Assembly (NCBI GenBank): GCA_002474325.1
Contig: DKNL01000298.1
Coordinates: 1-21,844 of the forward strand
DNA length: 21,844 nt
Origin: Opitutales bacterium UBA7389
GTDB taxonomy: Bacteria; Verrucomicrobiota; Verrucomicrobiia; Opitutales; Opitutaceae
Direction: 5' to 3'
This document shows, in pieces, positions 7,525 to 14,685 of this stretch (positions are counted from its first letter, which is position 1; every line of letters begins with the position of its first letter). Made by a program: the position numbers and the translations under genes. Under the pieces are notes generated by a model. The model made no database searches. It saw only the letters and a list, made by a program, of their open reading frames with translations, and was not told the DNA's origin.

Positions 7525-7854
7525 ATGGAAACTATTCGCAATAGCAGAAAAGAACTTACTGGGATCGTTACCTCTATTTCGGGAGAGAAGTCCATTAAGG
7601 TAACTTATGGATACAAGATCCCTCACCCCAAGTATCGCAAGGTGATCAATCGTAAAACAGTTGTTCACGTTCACGATGAAGAGAGCAACGCACGATTGGG
7701 GGATCGTGTGGCGATCATGGAGACGCGGCCGATTAGTCGTATGAAGCGCTGGCGTTTAGTAGAGGTTATCGATAGAGCTCCAGTATATGGGGAGACCCTG
7801 AATGCCGAGGTGGAGACAGCCGAGGCCGCCAAGGTTGGGACAGAAGAAGAGTAA
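7525..7854 (+). CDS. rpsQ: 30S ribosomal protein S17 with C-terminal extension
   Basis: S17 is an OB-fold primary binder of the 5' domain of 16S rRNA. Residues 1-86 match the family: RKELTGIVTSISGEKSIKV, the KYRKVINRKTVVHVHDEE strand-loop, ARLGDRVAIMETRPIS and KRWRLVEVI. At 109 residues it is longer than the usual 80-90 because of a Glu/Ala-rich tail from about residue 87, ending GTEEE. The 11 bases before the ATG (AGAATTTCGTT) are identical to those before rpsK, and there is no Shine-Dalgarno sequence. Confidence 0.97.
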   Translation: METIRNSRKELTGIVTSISGEKSIKVTYGYKIPHPKYRKVINRKTVVHVHDEESNARLGDRVAIMETRPISRMKRWRLVEVIDRAPVYGETLNAEVETAEAAKVGTEEE

Positions 7855-7866
7855 GGAAGAAGGAAA

Positions 7867-8232
7867 ATGATTCAGCTAAGGTCAGAGCTTCAAATTGCGG
7901 ACAATACGGGCGCCAAGAGGGCCCATATGATTCGCCGTCTAGGTCAGCGTAAAAAGACTGCGGATATCGGTGACGTAATCGTGGTGAATATCAAGGAAAG
8001 CAGCGTTGATGCGTCCGTTAAGAAGGGCTCCGTGGTCAAAGCCGTTGTTGTACGAACGAAGGCTCCGATTCGGCGACGGGATGGCAGCTACCTGCGTTTC
8101 GATAGCAACGCGATCGTACTTCTCGATAATAACGGAAATCCAAGTGGGACACGCATCTTTGGACCTGTCGCTCGCGAATTGCGGACTAAGCAGTTCATGA
8201 AAATCGTCTCATTAGCTCCAGAGGTACTATAG
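7867..8232 (+). CDS. rplN: 50S ribosomal protein L14
   Basis: L14 forms part of the intersubunit bridge region with L19 and is the binding site of the silencing factor RsfS. The 121-residue length is standard. The start MIQLRSELQIADNTGAKR is diagnostic, followed by GDVIVVNIKES, VVKAVVVRTKAPIRRRDGSY, LRFDSNAIVLLDN and GTRIFGPVARELR. The usual Val-Met-Cys-Ile stretch after Ala-Lys is AHMIRRLG here, a modest divergence. AAGGAAGAAGGAAA directly before the ATG is one of the clearest Shine-Dalgarno regions in the cluster. Confidence 0.98.
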   Translation: MIQLRSELQIADNTGAKRAHMIRRLGQRKKTADIGDVIVVNIKESSVDASVKKGSVVKAVVVRTKAPIRRRDGSYLRFDSNAIVLLDNNGNPSGTRIFGPVARELRTKQFMKIVSLAPEVL

Positions 8233-8234
8233 CT

Positions 8235-8492
8235 ATGGCCAAGACACATGTAAAACAGGGTGACGAAGTCGTTGTGCTCACCGGTAAAGAAAAAGGTAAG
8301 CGTGGCAAGATTCTCGAACTGCGGCCTTCTAAAAACCGGGCGGTTGTTGAGGGCTTGATGATGATCAAGCGTCACATGAAGAAGTCAGAGGAGAATCCAG
8401 AGGGGCAAATTGCCGAACGAGAAGGTTCGATACACATTTCAAATCTAATGCTGGCGAGCAAGTTTGATGAACGTCAGTCCAGGAAAAATTAA
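8235..8492 (+). CDS. rplX: 50S ribosomal protein L24
   Basis: L24 is an assembly initiator of the 50S subunit that binds the 5' end of 23S rRNA. The N-terminal KOW motif is clear: HVKQGDEVVVLTGKEKGKRG at residues 4-23. It is followed by the KRHMKKSEENPEGQI segment and the IHISNLML strand. At 85 residues it is shorter than the roughly 104-residue E. coli protein but within the range seen in bacteria. GAGGT inside the end of rplN provides a Shine-Dalgarno sequence about ten bases upstream, and the gap to rplN is two bases. Confidence 0.97.
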   Translation: MAKTHVKQGDEVVVLTGKEKGKRGKILELRPSKNRAVVEGLMMIKRHMKKSEENPEGQIAEREGSIHISNLMLASKFDERQSRKN

Positions 8493-8497
8493 TACAA

Positions 8498-9127
8498 ATG
8501 AGCACTGAAACCGTTCCGGGTCGGAAATCCGGAAAATATGCTATGAGCTCGCAGAATATAGTAAAACAGCATTACGAAACCAAGGTTGTGGACGCATTGA
8601 AAAAGTCTCGCGGCTACACGAACCAGTACCAGATTCCCAAGATCGAAAAAGTCGTCTTAAACATGGGCATTAGTGCTGCCCTCGACAAGGCGGCCCTAGA
8701 AGAATCGTTCAAGAACCTGGGTCTGGTTACGGGTCAGCAGCCGATTAAAACGCTGGCTAAAAAGAGCATAGCAAATTTTAAGCTCAGAGAAGGAATGCCC
8801 ATTGGCTGCAAAGTTACGTTGCGAGGTGAGCGCATGTGGGACTTCCTTTTTCGCCTGATTGCGGTGGCGCTTCCATCCATTCGCGACTTTAGAGGGATTC
8901 CCCAGAAGCTTGATGGCCAAGGCAACTATTCGCTGGGAATTACCGATATCACGATTTTCCCTGAAATTTCAGTTGAATCGCTCAAGCGCCAAGCGGGCCT
9001 TGAGTTGACGATCGTAACGTCGGCCCATAGCGATGCGGAAGGCTACGAACTGCTAGATCTGATGGGTATGCCTTTCCGTAAACGAGAGGGCCAAAGCGAA
9101 TCTGCTGAGGAGGAATCCGCAGCGTAA
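8498..9127 (+). CDS. rplE: 50S ribosomal protein L5 with terminal extensions
   Basis: L5 binds 5S rRNA with L18 and contacts P-site tRNA. The core is clear: KIEKVVLNMGIS (residues 48-59), QPIKTLAKKSIANFKLREG (81-99), CKVTLRGERMWDFLFRL (104-120), RDFRGI, and GITDITIFPEI (147-157). From the first ATG the protein has 209 residues, with about 15 before the usual N-terminus. An internal ATG at 8543 (Met16) would give a more typical start, so the start is uncertain. After the usual Phe-Arg-Lys end (195) a 14-residue Glu/Ser/Ala tail follows. The start at 8498 is five bases after rplX and has no good Shine-Dalgarno sequence. Confidence 0.96.
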   Translation: MSTETVPGRKSGKYAMSSQNIVKQHYETKVVDALKKSRGYTNQYQIPKIEKVVLNMGISAALDKAALEESFKNLGLVTGQQPIKTLAKKSIANFKLREGMPIGCKVTLRGERMWDFLFRLIAVALPSIRDFRGIPQKLDGQGNYSLGITDITIFPEISVESLKRQAGLELTIVTSAHSDAEGYELLDLMGMPFRKREGQSESAEEESAA

Positions 9128-9140
9128 CACTTTATAGAAT

Positions 9141-9446
9141 ATGGCCAAGAAATCATCCATTGCCAGAAACGAGAAACGTCGTCGTCTAGTTGAGCGTTAC
9201 GGGAAAAAACGTGCTGAGTTGAAAGCGATTCTAGCGAATCCGGAAACGACGGACGAAGAATTTTACGAAGCCCAGCGTAAGCTTTGCAAGTTACCGAGAA
9301 ACTCATCCAAGATCCGCATTCGCAACCGTTGTAACGTTACGGGACGCCCTCGGGCCTACAATCGGCGCTATGGTCTCTCTAGATTGACATTTAGAGAATT
9401 GGCTTTGGCAGGTAAGATACCGGGAGTAACCAAGTCTTCATGGTAG
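9141..9446 (+). CDS. rpsN: 30S ribosomal protein S14, zinc-free form
   Basis: S14 sits in the 30S head with S3 and S10. The 101-residue product is the long form without a zinc site: only single cysteines are present and there is no CxxC pair. It shows MAKKSSIARNEKRRRLVERY, the middle segment KLPRNSSKIRIRNRCNVTGRPRAYNRRYGLSR, and the universal FRELALAGKIPGVTKSSW end. The zinc-free form does not depend on zinc supply. TAGAAT directly abuts the ATG and there is no Shine-Dalgarno sequence. Confidence 0.97.
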   Translation: MAKKSSIARNEKRRRLVERYGKKRAELKAILANPETTDEEFYEAQRKLCKLPRNSSKIRIRNRCNVTGRPRAYNRRYGLSRLTFRELALAGKIPGVTKSSW

Positions 9447-9481
9447 CAAATAACACTAAATATATAGAATCAATCATCACG

Positions 9482-9508
9482 GGCTGAAAGTTTGGATATC
9501 GTTCAGCT
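9482..9508 (+). promoter_or_regulatory. Stem-loop in the rpsH leader
   Basis: GCTGAA (9483-9488) pairs perfectly with TTCAGC (9502-9507), extended by one G-T pair at 9482/9508, around a 13-base loop. It lies in the 80-base rpsN-rpsH gap, 18 bases before the rpsH ATG, and no T-run follows. S8 is a known translational repressor of the spc operon in E. coli, so a control role is conceivable, but I could not match this stem to the S8 binding site. Confidence 0.35.
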
Positions 9509-9526
9509 AGCAAAATAGAAAAACAT

Positions 9527-9922
9527 ATGCACACAGATCCAATAAGCGATTTTCTAACGCGTGTTCGCAATGCGAGTAGTGCGGGCAAAGATCAATGCAT
9601 TTCTCCGCACTCGAAAATGAAGGCAGAGATTGCCCGCATTCTGAAAGAGGAGGGATTCATCCAGGATGTTTCCGCCGGTAAGGATGCGAACGGTCACAAG
9701 ACGCTTGTCGTAACCCTGAAGTATGTCGATGGTGAGCCCTCATTGAGTGGGTTGGAGCGAGTTAGCCGACCTGGATTACGGCTTTATTCGAAAAGCATGG
9801 ATATACCGAGGGTCCTGAATGGATTGGGTGTCTGTATTTTGACAACGCCCAAAGGCTTGATGAAAGACCGTGATGCTCGCCGTCAAAAGTTGGGCGGAGA
9901 AATGGTCTGTAATGTTTGGTAA
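9527..9922 (+). CDS. rpsH: 30S ribosomal protein S8
   Basis: S8 is a primary binder of the 16S central domain and, in E. coli, the autogenous repressor of the spc operon. The 131-residue protein has the family length. It shows DPISDFLTRVRNAS at the start, SKMKAEIARILKEEGFI (residues 29-45), SRPGLRLYSK, and the conserved C-terminal RNA-binding end TTPKGLMKDRDARRQKLGGE, finishing CNVW. The 80-base gap before it holds a stem-loop and an AT-rich leader without a Shine-Dalgarno sequence. Confidence 0.98.
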   Translation: MHTDPISDFLTRVRNASSAGKDQCISPHSKMKAEIARILKEEGFIQDVSAGKDANGHKTLVVTLKYVDGEPSLSGLERVSRPGLRLYSKSMDIPRVLNGLGVCILTTPKGLMKDRDARRQKLGGEMVCNVW

Positions 9923-9937
9923 AAAGGGATTGGACGA

Positions 9938-10477
9938 ATGAGTAGAGTAGGAAAAGTGCCAATCGCGGTACCCGAGAAAGTCACTGTTGATATCGATGGG
10001 CCCATCGTGAAAGTTAAAGGCCCGAAAGGGGAACTCGAGAAGACGTTCACCAATGATGTTGCTATCGAGTTGGACGACGGCGAAGTGAAAGTTTCGCCAG
10101 CGAACAAAAGTCGTTTCGCCAATGCTATGTATGGAACTGTCCGTTCCATTATCAATGGCATGGTGCAGGGAGTTTTAGAAGGATTCTCAAAGGATATCGA
10201 AATCAGTGGAGTTGGCTATAATGCTACCTTGAAGGGGAAAGTTCTTAATTTGAAATTGGGTTTTTCGCACGATATCAATTACGACATTCCCGATGGAATA
10301 ACGATCACTGTTGGAGACGGTGGCACGAAGCTGAAGATAGAGGGCATTGATAAGCAGCTCGTGGGACAAGCAACAGCGTCAATACGCCACTATCATCCAA
10401 TTGAGCCTTACAAGGGCAAAGGCGTTCACATAGTCGGACAGCACGAAATTCGTAAGGAAGGCAAAACTGTAGCCTAA
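9938..10477 (+). CDS. rplF: 50S ribosomal protein L6
   Basis: L6 has two similar alpha/beta domains and lies near the sarcin-ricin loop where elongation factors bind. The 179-residue product is standard. It shows SRVGKVPIAVPEKVTV at the N-terminus, VKGPKGEL near residues 28-35, GFSKDIEISGVGYNATLKGKVL between the domains, and the C-terminal RHYHPIEPYKGKGVHIVGQ segment. AAAGGGAT about ten bases before the ATG is a moderate Shine-Dalgarno sequence. It lies 15 bases after rpsH. Confidence 0.98.
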   Translation: MSRVGKVPIAVPEKVTVDIDGPIVKVKGPKGELEKTFTNDVAIELDDGEVKVSPANKSRFANAMYGTVRSIINGMVQGVLEGFSKDIEISGVGYNATLKGKVLNLKLGFSHDINYDIPDGITITVGDGGTKLKIEGIDKQLVGQATASIRHYHPIEPYKGKGVHIVGQHEIRKEGKTVA

Positions 10478-10525
10478 TTCTAGCTCCGACGGTAATATAA
10501 ACGTTAAGACGAGATAAATTTAGAA

Positions 10526-10888
10526 ATGAAAATCCAGAAGAAGAACGATCTCAGGCAAAAGAGACGTTGGCGTATCCGAAAGAAAGTTACGGGTACAGCC
10601 GAGCGTCCTAGACTGAGCGTGCATTTCAGCAATAAGCACATCTATGCCCAAGCCATAGACGACGGTGAGGGCAAGACGCTCGTGTTCGTTTCGACTATGG
10701 GTAAGGAATTGAGGGAGCAAAATCTTAAAGCCAACGTGGATGGTGCTTCCGCTCTGGGAAAGTCCTTTGGCGAAAAAGCCAAGAATGCTGGTATTAAAAA
10801 AGTGGTTTTCGACCGTAATGGCCGTAAGTACCACGGTTGTGTAAAAACATTTGCAGATGCCGCCCGAGAGGCTGGCTTAGAATTCTAA
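10526..10888 (+). CDS. rplR: 50S ribosomal protein L18
   Basis: L18 binds 5S rRNA and helps anchor it in the central protuberance. The 120-residue product has the basic N-terminus (QKRRWRIRKKVTGTAERPRL), the SVHFSNKHIYAQAIDD strand pair, and the C-terminal block KVVFDRNGRKYHGCVKTFAD with AAREAGLEF at the end. These are the usual L18 landmarks. TTTAGAA abuts the ATG. The 48-base gap from rplF contains nothing clear beyond AT-rich sequence. Confidence 0.98.
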   Translation: MKIQKKNDLRQKRRWRIRKKVTGTAERPRLSVHFSNKHIYAQAIDDGEGKTLVFVSTMGKELREQNLKANVDGASALGKSFGEKAKNAGIKKVVFDRNGRKYHGCVKTFADAAREAGLEF

Positions 10889-10895
10889 TCGCCAT

Positions 10896-11447
10896 ATGAG
10901 CACACAAACAAAAGAAACTTCATCAGCGGAACAAGGTAAAAGACACGGACCCGGCGGTAGAGGTCGAAATCGCCGCGAAGAGGAAGCTGCAGATGACGGA
11001 ATTTACGAAAAAGTCGTATTTATTAACCGTTGCGCCAAGGTCGTTAAAGGCGGGCGCCGTTTCAGCTTTTCTGCTTTAGTTGTAGCGGGAGACCGTGGGG
11101 GCAATGTAGGAGTTGGATACGGAAAGGCAAACGAGGTGCCGGAATCGATCCGAAAGGGCAGTGAAAAAGCCCGGAAACAGCAAGAGCCAATAAAGCTCAA
11201 AGGAGACACCATTCCTCATGAGGTGATTGGTGAGGCTGATGGTGGCAAGGTTCTCTTGCGCCCGGCCACGACTGGTACTGGCATTATTGCAGGTGGAGGC
11301 GTTCGGGCTGTCTTAGAAGCGGCTGGTGTCCAAAATGTTTTAACAAAGTCGCTAGGCTCGAACAATGCGAACGCTGTCGTGTACGCGACCCTAGATGGTC
11401 TGCGGCAATTGAAAAACTATGAGGATTACAAGCGCCTGCGTTCGTAG
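10896..11447 (+). CDS. rpsE: 30S ribosomal protein S5
   Basis: S5 helps secure decoding accuracy and, with S3 and S4, forms the mRNA entry tunnel. Residues 1-35 are a hydrophilic Gly/Arg/Glu-rich extension. The double-stranded RNA binding fold follows: KVVFINRCAKVVKGGRRF (40-57), SALVVAGDRGGNVGVGYGKA, and EVPESIRKG. The C-terminal domain shows LLRPATTGTGIIAGG and GVRAVLEAAGV. The total of 183 residues exceeds E. coli S5 (167) because of the N-terminal extension. The gap to rplO is only 29 bases, leaving no room for rpmD. Confidence 0.98.
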   Translation: MSTQTKETSSAEQGKRHGPGGRGRNRREEEAADDGIYEKVVFINRCAKVVKGGRRFSFSALVVAGDRGGNVGVGYGKANEVPESIRKGSEKARKQQEPIKLKGDTIPHEVIGEADGGKVLLRPATTGTGIIAGGGVRAVLEAAGVQNVLTKSLGSNNANAVVYATLDGLRQLKNYEDYKRLRS

Positions 11448-11476
11448 TCGCCTGATCCATTCGAAAACTCAATAAT

Positions 11477-11950
11477 ATGAGACTACACAATTTATCTAAC
11501 GTAAAGGGCGCCGTCCATCGCCGCAAACGAGTTGGTTGCGGCGAAGGTGGAGGTCACGGCAAAACTTCGGGACGTGGTGGCAAAGGTCAAACTGCCCGCT
11601 CGGGCGGTGGCATTCGGATCGGTTTCGAAGGTGGACAAATGCCCATATTCCGAAAGTTGCCGAGACGCGGCTTCAACAACAAGAACTTCAAGACGTTTTA
11701 CGAAACCGTGAACGTGGGAGAGCTTAGCAAACTCGATAGTTCAGTTAAGGAAGTGAACCGCGAAGTTATGGTTGCAGCTGGATTGGTAAGAGCGAACTCA
11801 AACCCGCTCAAGATTCTAGGGGAGGGCGAATTGAGCGCCGCCTTGGAAATTTCGGCTGACAAGTTTAGTGCGTCGGCCAAAGAGAAGATCGAAAAAGCCG
11901 GAGGCAAGGCGATTGACGGCGGCACTCCGGTAGAAGAATCGAGCGAGTAA
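11477..11950 (+). CDS. rplO: 50S ribosomal protein L15
   Basis: L15 is a late-assembling 50S protein with a long glycine- and arginine-rich N-terminal arm threading into 23S rRNA. The 157-residue product shows that arm clearly: HRRKRVGCGEGGGHGKTSGR (residues 15-34), GGKGQTARSGGG and GFEGGQMPIFRKLPRRGF (49-66). The C-terminal globular part ends AGGKAIDGG, followed by a short TPVEESSE tail. It follows rpsE directly, where many bacteria carry rpmD. There is no Shine-Dalgarno sequence. Confidence 0.97.
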   Translation: MRLHNLSNVKGAVHRRKRVGCGEGGGHGKTSGRGGKGQTARSGGGIRIGFEGGQMPIFRKLPRRGFNNKNFKTFYETVNVGELSKLDSSVKEVNREVMVAAGLVRANSNPLKILGEGELSAALEISADKFSASAKEKIEKAGGKAIDGGTPVEESSE

Positions 11951-11979
11951 ACCTTTTACGATAGCGAAAACACTCCGGC

Positions 11980-13488
11980 ATGTTCTCCGCATTTACCAAC
12001 TGTCTCAAGATCCCCGAATTGCGTCAGCGAATTTTCCTGACGCTCTCATTGCTATTCATTGCGAGAATCGGGGCGAACATTCCATTGCCGGGGCTCGACA
12101 CGCAGCCTTTGCAGGGGTTTTTTGCGGATCAAACTGCCCAGGGTGGGGGAAGTCTCCTCGGGCTATACAACATGTTCACGGGTGGGGCTCTGCTCAAAGG
12201 GGCGGTTTTTGCTCTGGGAATCATGCCCTACATCTCCGCATCGATTATTTTCCAATTGATGGGAGCTGTTTTTCCAGCACTCGCCAGGTTGCAGCGAGAA
12301 GGCGAAGCGGGCAGACAAAAGCTTACTCAGTACACGCGATATGCGACAGTGGTGATTTCTGCGGTGCAAGCGGTGCTCTTGATTTTGGCTTTGGAAAATC
12401 CAGGTAGGCTGTTTCCCGGTTATTCGCTAGCCGAATACGGTGAAATTGTAATTGTCGGTAAAATGTGGTTTCTAATCACGTCTACTGTCTTTTTGACGGC
12501 AGGAACGGTTTTGCTCATGTGGCTTGGAGAGCAAATCACCAAGTCCGGAATCGGAAACGGAATTTCTCTTTTGATTACCGTCGGCATTCTCGCTGATTTG
12601 CCTGGAGCTGTGCAGGCGACATATGGATTGTTTTTCGGTCCAGTTGGCGCCGGTGAGAATTTGAAGTTCGTACATGCGGTTGGCATGATCGCCCTGGGAG
12701 TTGGCGTTACGGCGGGACTGGTAGCGGTTATTCAGGCGGTGCGGAAGATTCCTGTCCAATATGCCAAGCGAGTTGTCGGTCGAAAAGTATACGGTGGCCA
12801 AAGTTCTTTCATGCCCCTGAAAGTAAACTATTCAGGAGTTATGCCGGTGATTTTCGCTTCGGCTATTCTCGCTTTTCCGCAGCAACTTATATCCCAGCTA
12901 GGTGCTTGGCTCGACCAGCAGTGGTTGATCGATGTATCCAGTTACTTCGTCCACGGTACGCTAACGTACTACGTAGTCTTCGGATTGATGATCCTTTTCT
13001 TCTCCTACTTCTGGGTATCTGTCATGTTTCGACCCATTCAGATCGCCGATGATTTGAAGAAGCACGGAGGTTATGTGCCTGGGGTTCGTCCTGGATCTCC
13101 AACCGCCAAGTTCTTGGACTTTATTATGACGCGATTGACCTTGGCCGGATCGATCTTCCTCACGGTCATTGCGGTATTCCCTGATATCCTGCTCTTCCAG
13201 GCTAATATTCCGATGCGGGTCGCTATCTTTTTTGGGGGCACAGGGATGCTTATTACAGTTGGTGTGATGCTGGATACCATGCGTCAGATAGAGACCCACT
13301 TGCTTCAGCGTCATTACGACGGATTTCTCAAGAAGGGGAGAATCAAGAGCCGTGGGAATACGAAGAGCCTCGACACTGGTTTGGCAGGAGCCACAGATAT
13401 GAGCAATGTGGGCCAGCTCTACATCTGGTTGCTCGTGATATTCTCCATCGGAATCATCGCCTGGGTACTACAATTATCTCAAAATTAA
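11980..13488 (+). CDS. secY: Protein translocase subunit SecY
   Basis: SecY is the ten-helix channel of the general secretion machinery in the inner membrane, working with SecE, SecG and SecA. The 502-residue protein has the family landmarks: a first hydrophobic segment at about 17-36, the plug region, GIMPYISASIIFQLMG (80-94), LGEQITKSGIGNGISLL (182-198), and the cytosolic loops with KRVVGRKVYGG and GYVPGVRPGSPT. It is longer than E. coli SecY (443), mostly in loops and the C-terminal tail. It follows rplO by 29 bases, so it is in the spc operon. The leader lacks a Shine-Dalgarno sequence. Confidence 0.98.
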   Translation: MFSAFTNCLKIPELRQRIFLTLSLLFIARIGANIPLPGLDTQPLQGFFADQTAQGGGSLLGLYNMFTGGALLKGAVFALGIMPYISASIIFQLMGAVFPALARLQREGEAGRQKLTQYTRYATVVISAVQAVLLILALENPGRLFPGYSLAEYGEIVIVGKMWFLITSTVFLTAGTVLLMWLGEQITKSGIGNGISLLITVGILADLPGAVQATYGLFFGPVGAGENLKFVHAVGMIALGVGVTAGLVAVIQAVRKIPVQYAKRVVGRKVYGGQSSFMPLKVNYSGVMPVIFASAILAFPQQLISQLGAWLDQQWLIDVSSYFVHGTLTYYVVFGLMILFFSYFWVSVMFRPIQIADDLKKHGGYVPGVRPGSPTAKFLDFIMTRLTLAGSIFLTVIAVFPDILLFQANIPMRVAIFFGGTGMLITVGVMLDTMRQIETHLLQRHYDGFLKKGRIKSRGNTKSLDTGLAGATDMSNVGQLYIWLLVIFSIGIIAWVLQLSQN

Positions 13489-13648
13489 TTCTTTACTTTA
13501 TGCTTACGAAAGTTCATCACCTCACTCTTTTTTCTTCCCTTGCTCGACTGGGGAATTTCGTTCGTGCTCGGATGATGTCTTCCTCGTTGGCAGCGAGCCT
13601 TTTGAAGACCAATAAACTTTCTAATAATTAACAACTTGAGAAACTAAC
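13489..13648 (+). other. secY-rpsM intergenic gap, no rpmJ
   Basis: This 160-base gap is the longest in the window. It holds no L36 gene: no reading frame contains the four zinc ligands of L36. A frame of 43 codons (13500-13631) is open but resembles nothing I know. A weak four-base stem (CTCG 13583-13586 with CGAG 13594-13597) is followed by TTTT, too weak to call a terminator. The right part is AT-rich and may contain a promoter. Confidence 0.6.
13602..13628 (+). promoter_or_regulatory. rpsM: Candidate promoter before rpsM
   Basis: TTGAAG (13602-13607) and AATAAT (13623-13628) resemble sigma-70 -35 and -10 boxes, with a rather short 15-base spacer. The -10-like box ends 20 bases before the rpsM ATG. 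Its position, at the start of the alpha-type gene group and inside the longest gap of the cluster, fits a separate alpha promoter, but the match itself is modest. Confidence 0.3.
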
Positions 13649-14020
13649 ATGCCACGTATTTTAGGCGTAGATATTCCGAACAACAAGAAACTCGCTTACT
13701 CATTGCGGTACATATACGGTATCGGGCCCAAGCGGGCTGATCTGGTTTTGCAAGAAACCGGAATTGATTCGGATATGCGAGCGAAGGATCTCAACGAAGA
13801 GCAGATCAACGCCATTATGGCCAAGATCAATGAGCTCAATTACCTTGTTGAAGGCGACTTGCGGCGGGATTTGGCGGCGAATATGAAGCGTCTCCAGGCA
13901 ATCAATTGCTACCGTGGATTGCGTCACCGTCGCGGTCTTCCGGTCAGAGGACAGCGGACAAAAACCAATGCTCGGACGCGCAAGGGGAAATCCGCGAGTG
14001 TAGGTGGATTGAGAAAGTAG
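13649..14020 (+). CDS. rpsM: 30S ribosomal protein S13
   Basis: S13 lies in the 30S head, forms an intersubunit bridge and touches P-site tRNA with its C-terminal tail. The 123-residue product has the family length. It shows ILGVDIPNNKKLAYSLRYIYGIG (residues 4-26) with the helix-hairpin-helix type segment, and the conserved C-terminal RGLRHRRGLPVRGQRTKTNA followed by a basic RTRKGK tail. It opens the alpha-type group rpsM-rpsK-rpsD-rpoA-rplQ. The leader is AT-rich without a Shine-Dalgarno sequence. Confidence 0.98.
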   Translation: MPRILGVDIPNNKKLAYSLRYIYGIGPKRADLVLQETGIDSDMRAKDLNEEQINAIMAKINELNYLVEGDLRRDLAANMKRLQAINCYRGLRHRRGLPVRGQRTKTNARTRKGKSASVGGLRK

Positions 14021-14043
14021 TAATAGATTAAGAGAATTTCGTT

Positions 14044-14637
14044 ATGGCTGAAGAAAAGGTCGAACCAGAAGAAGAGGTAGAAGACAAGCCCGCAGAAGCG
14101 TCGGAGCCTGAAGCTCCATTGGCTACTGAAGAAGAGATTTCCGAAAGAAATGAGGCGGAAGTGACTGAAGGCGATTCTGAAGAAGAGGAAGAGTTGGCTC
14201 CAGGCGGTGTCAAGAAGCAGCCGACTGCCAAGGATCTGCTAAAAGAAGAGATCGGCGAATTGAAGATCCGCAAAGCGAAAGGGAGCAAGAATATATCCAC
14301 CGGCATTGCCAAGGTCAGCGCTACATTCAATAATACGATAGTCACGATTACCGATACCAAGGGAAACACAATTTCTTGGTCGAGTGCGGGAAAGATGAAT
14401 TTTCGTGGTTCCCGCAAATCTACTGCCTACGCTTCCCAAATCGTCACTCAGAATGCGGCGAAAGCGGCGATGGCCCATGGTTTGAAAGAAGTGATTATCC
14501 ATGTGAACGGACCGGGGATGGGCCGAGATTCAGCTATCAGAGCGTTTCAATCGCTTGGATTGGAGATTCTTTCCATCGTGGACACCACGCCGATTCCCCA
14601 CAATGGATGTCGGCCACCAAAAAGGCGCAGGGTTTAG
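14044..14637 (+). CDS. rpsK: 30S ribosomal protein S11 with acidic N-terminal extension
   Basis: S11 forms the 30S platform and contacts the mRNA near the E site. The core starts around residue 81 and is typical: ISTGIAKVSATFNNTIVTIT (84-103), the SWSSAGKMNFRGSRKSTAYA block (111-130), HVNGPGMGRDSAI (153-165), and the C-terminal TPIPHNGCRPPKRRRV. The whole protein has 197 residues against the usual 125-130. The extra 80 begin with a highly acidic stretch: 24 of the first 50 residues are Glu or Asp. A short Lys/Glu-rich linker then follows. No internal start at a typical S11 position is available. The 11 bases before the ATG (AGAATTTCGTT) match those before rpsQ. Confidence 0.97.
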   Translation: MAEEKVEPEEEVEDKPAEASEPEAPLATEEEISERNEAEVTEGDSEEEEELAPGGVKKQPTAKDLLKEEIGELKIRKAKGSKNISTGIAKVSATFNNTIVTITDTKGNTISWSSAGKMNFRGSRKSTAYASQIVTQNAAKAAMAHGLKEVIIHVNGPGMGRDSAIRAFQSLGLEILSIVDTTPIPHNGCRPPKRRRV

Positions 14638-14685
14638 GACCATCTGCCAATTGAACGGAAACAAATATCATTACTTTTTAAAAAG

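Noticed and set aside
13489..13648. Hidden rpmJ (L36) between secY and rpsM
   Set aside because: All three forward frames were read; none contains the Cys/His zinc ligands or basic pattern of L36.
14028..14417. 129-codon minus-strand frame opposite the start of rpsK
   Set aside because: Its Ser-rich translation is the reverse complement of the Glu-rich S11 extension and resembles no known protein.
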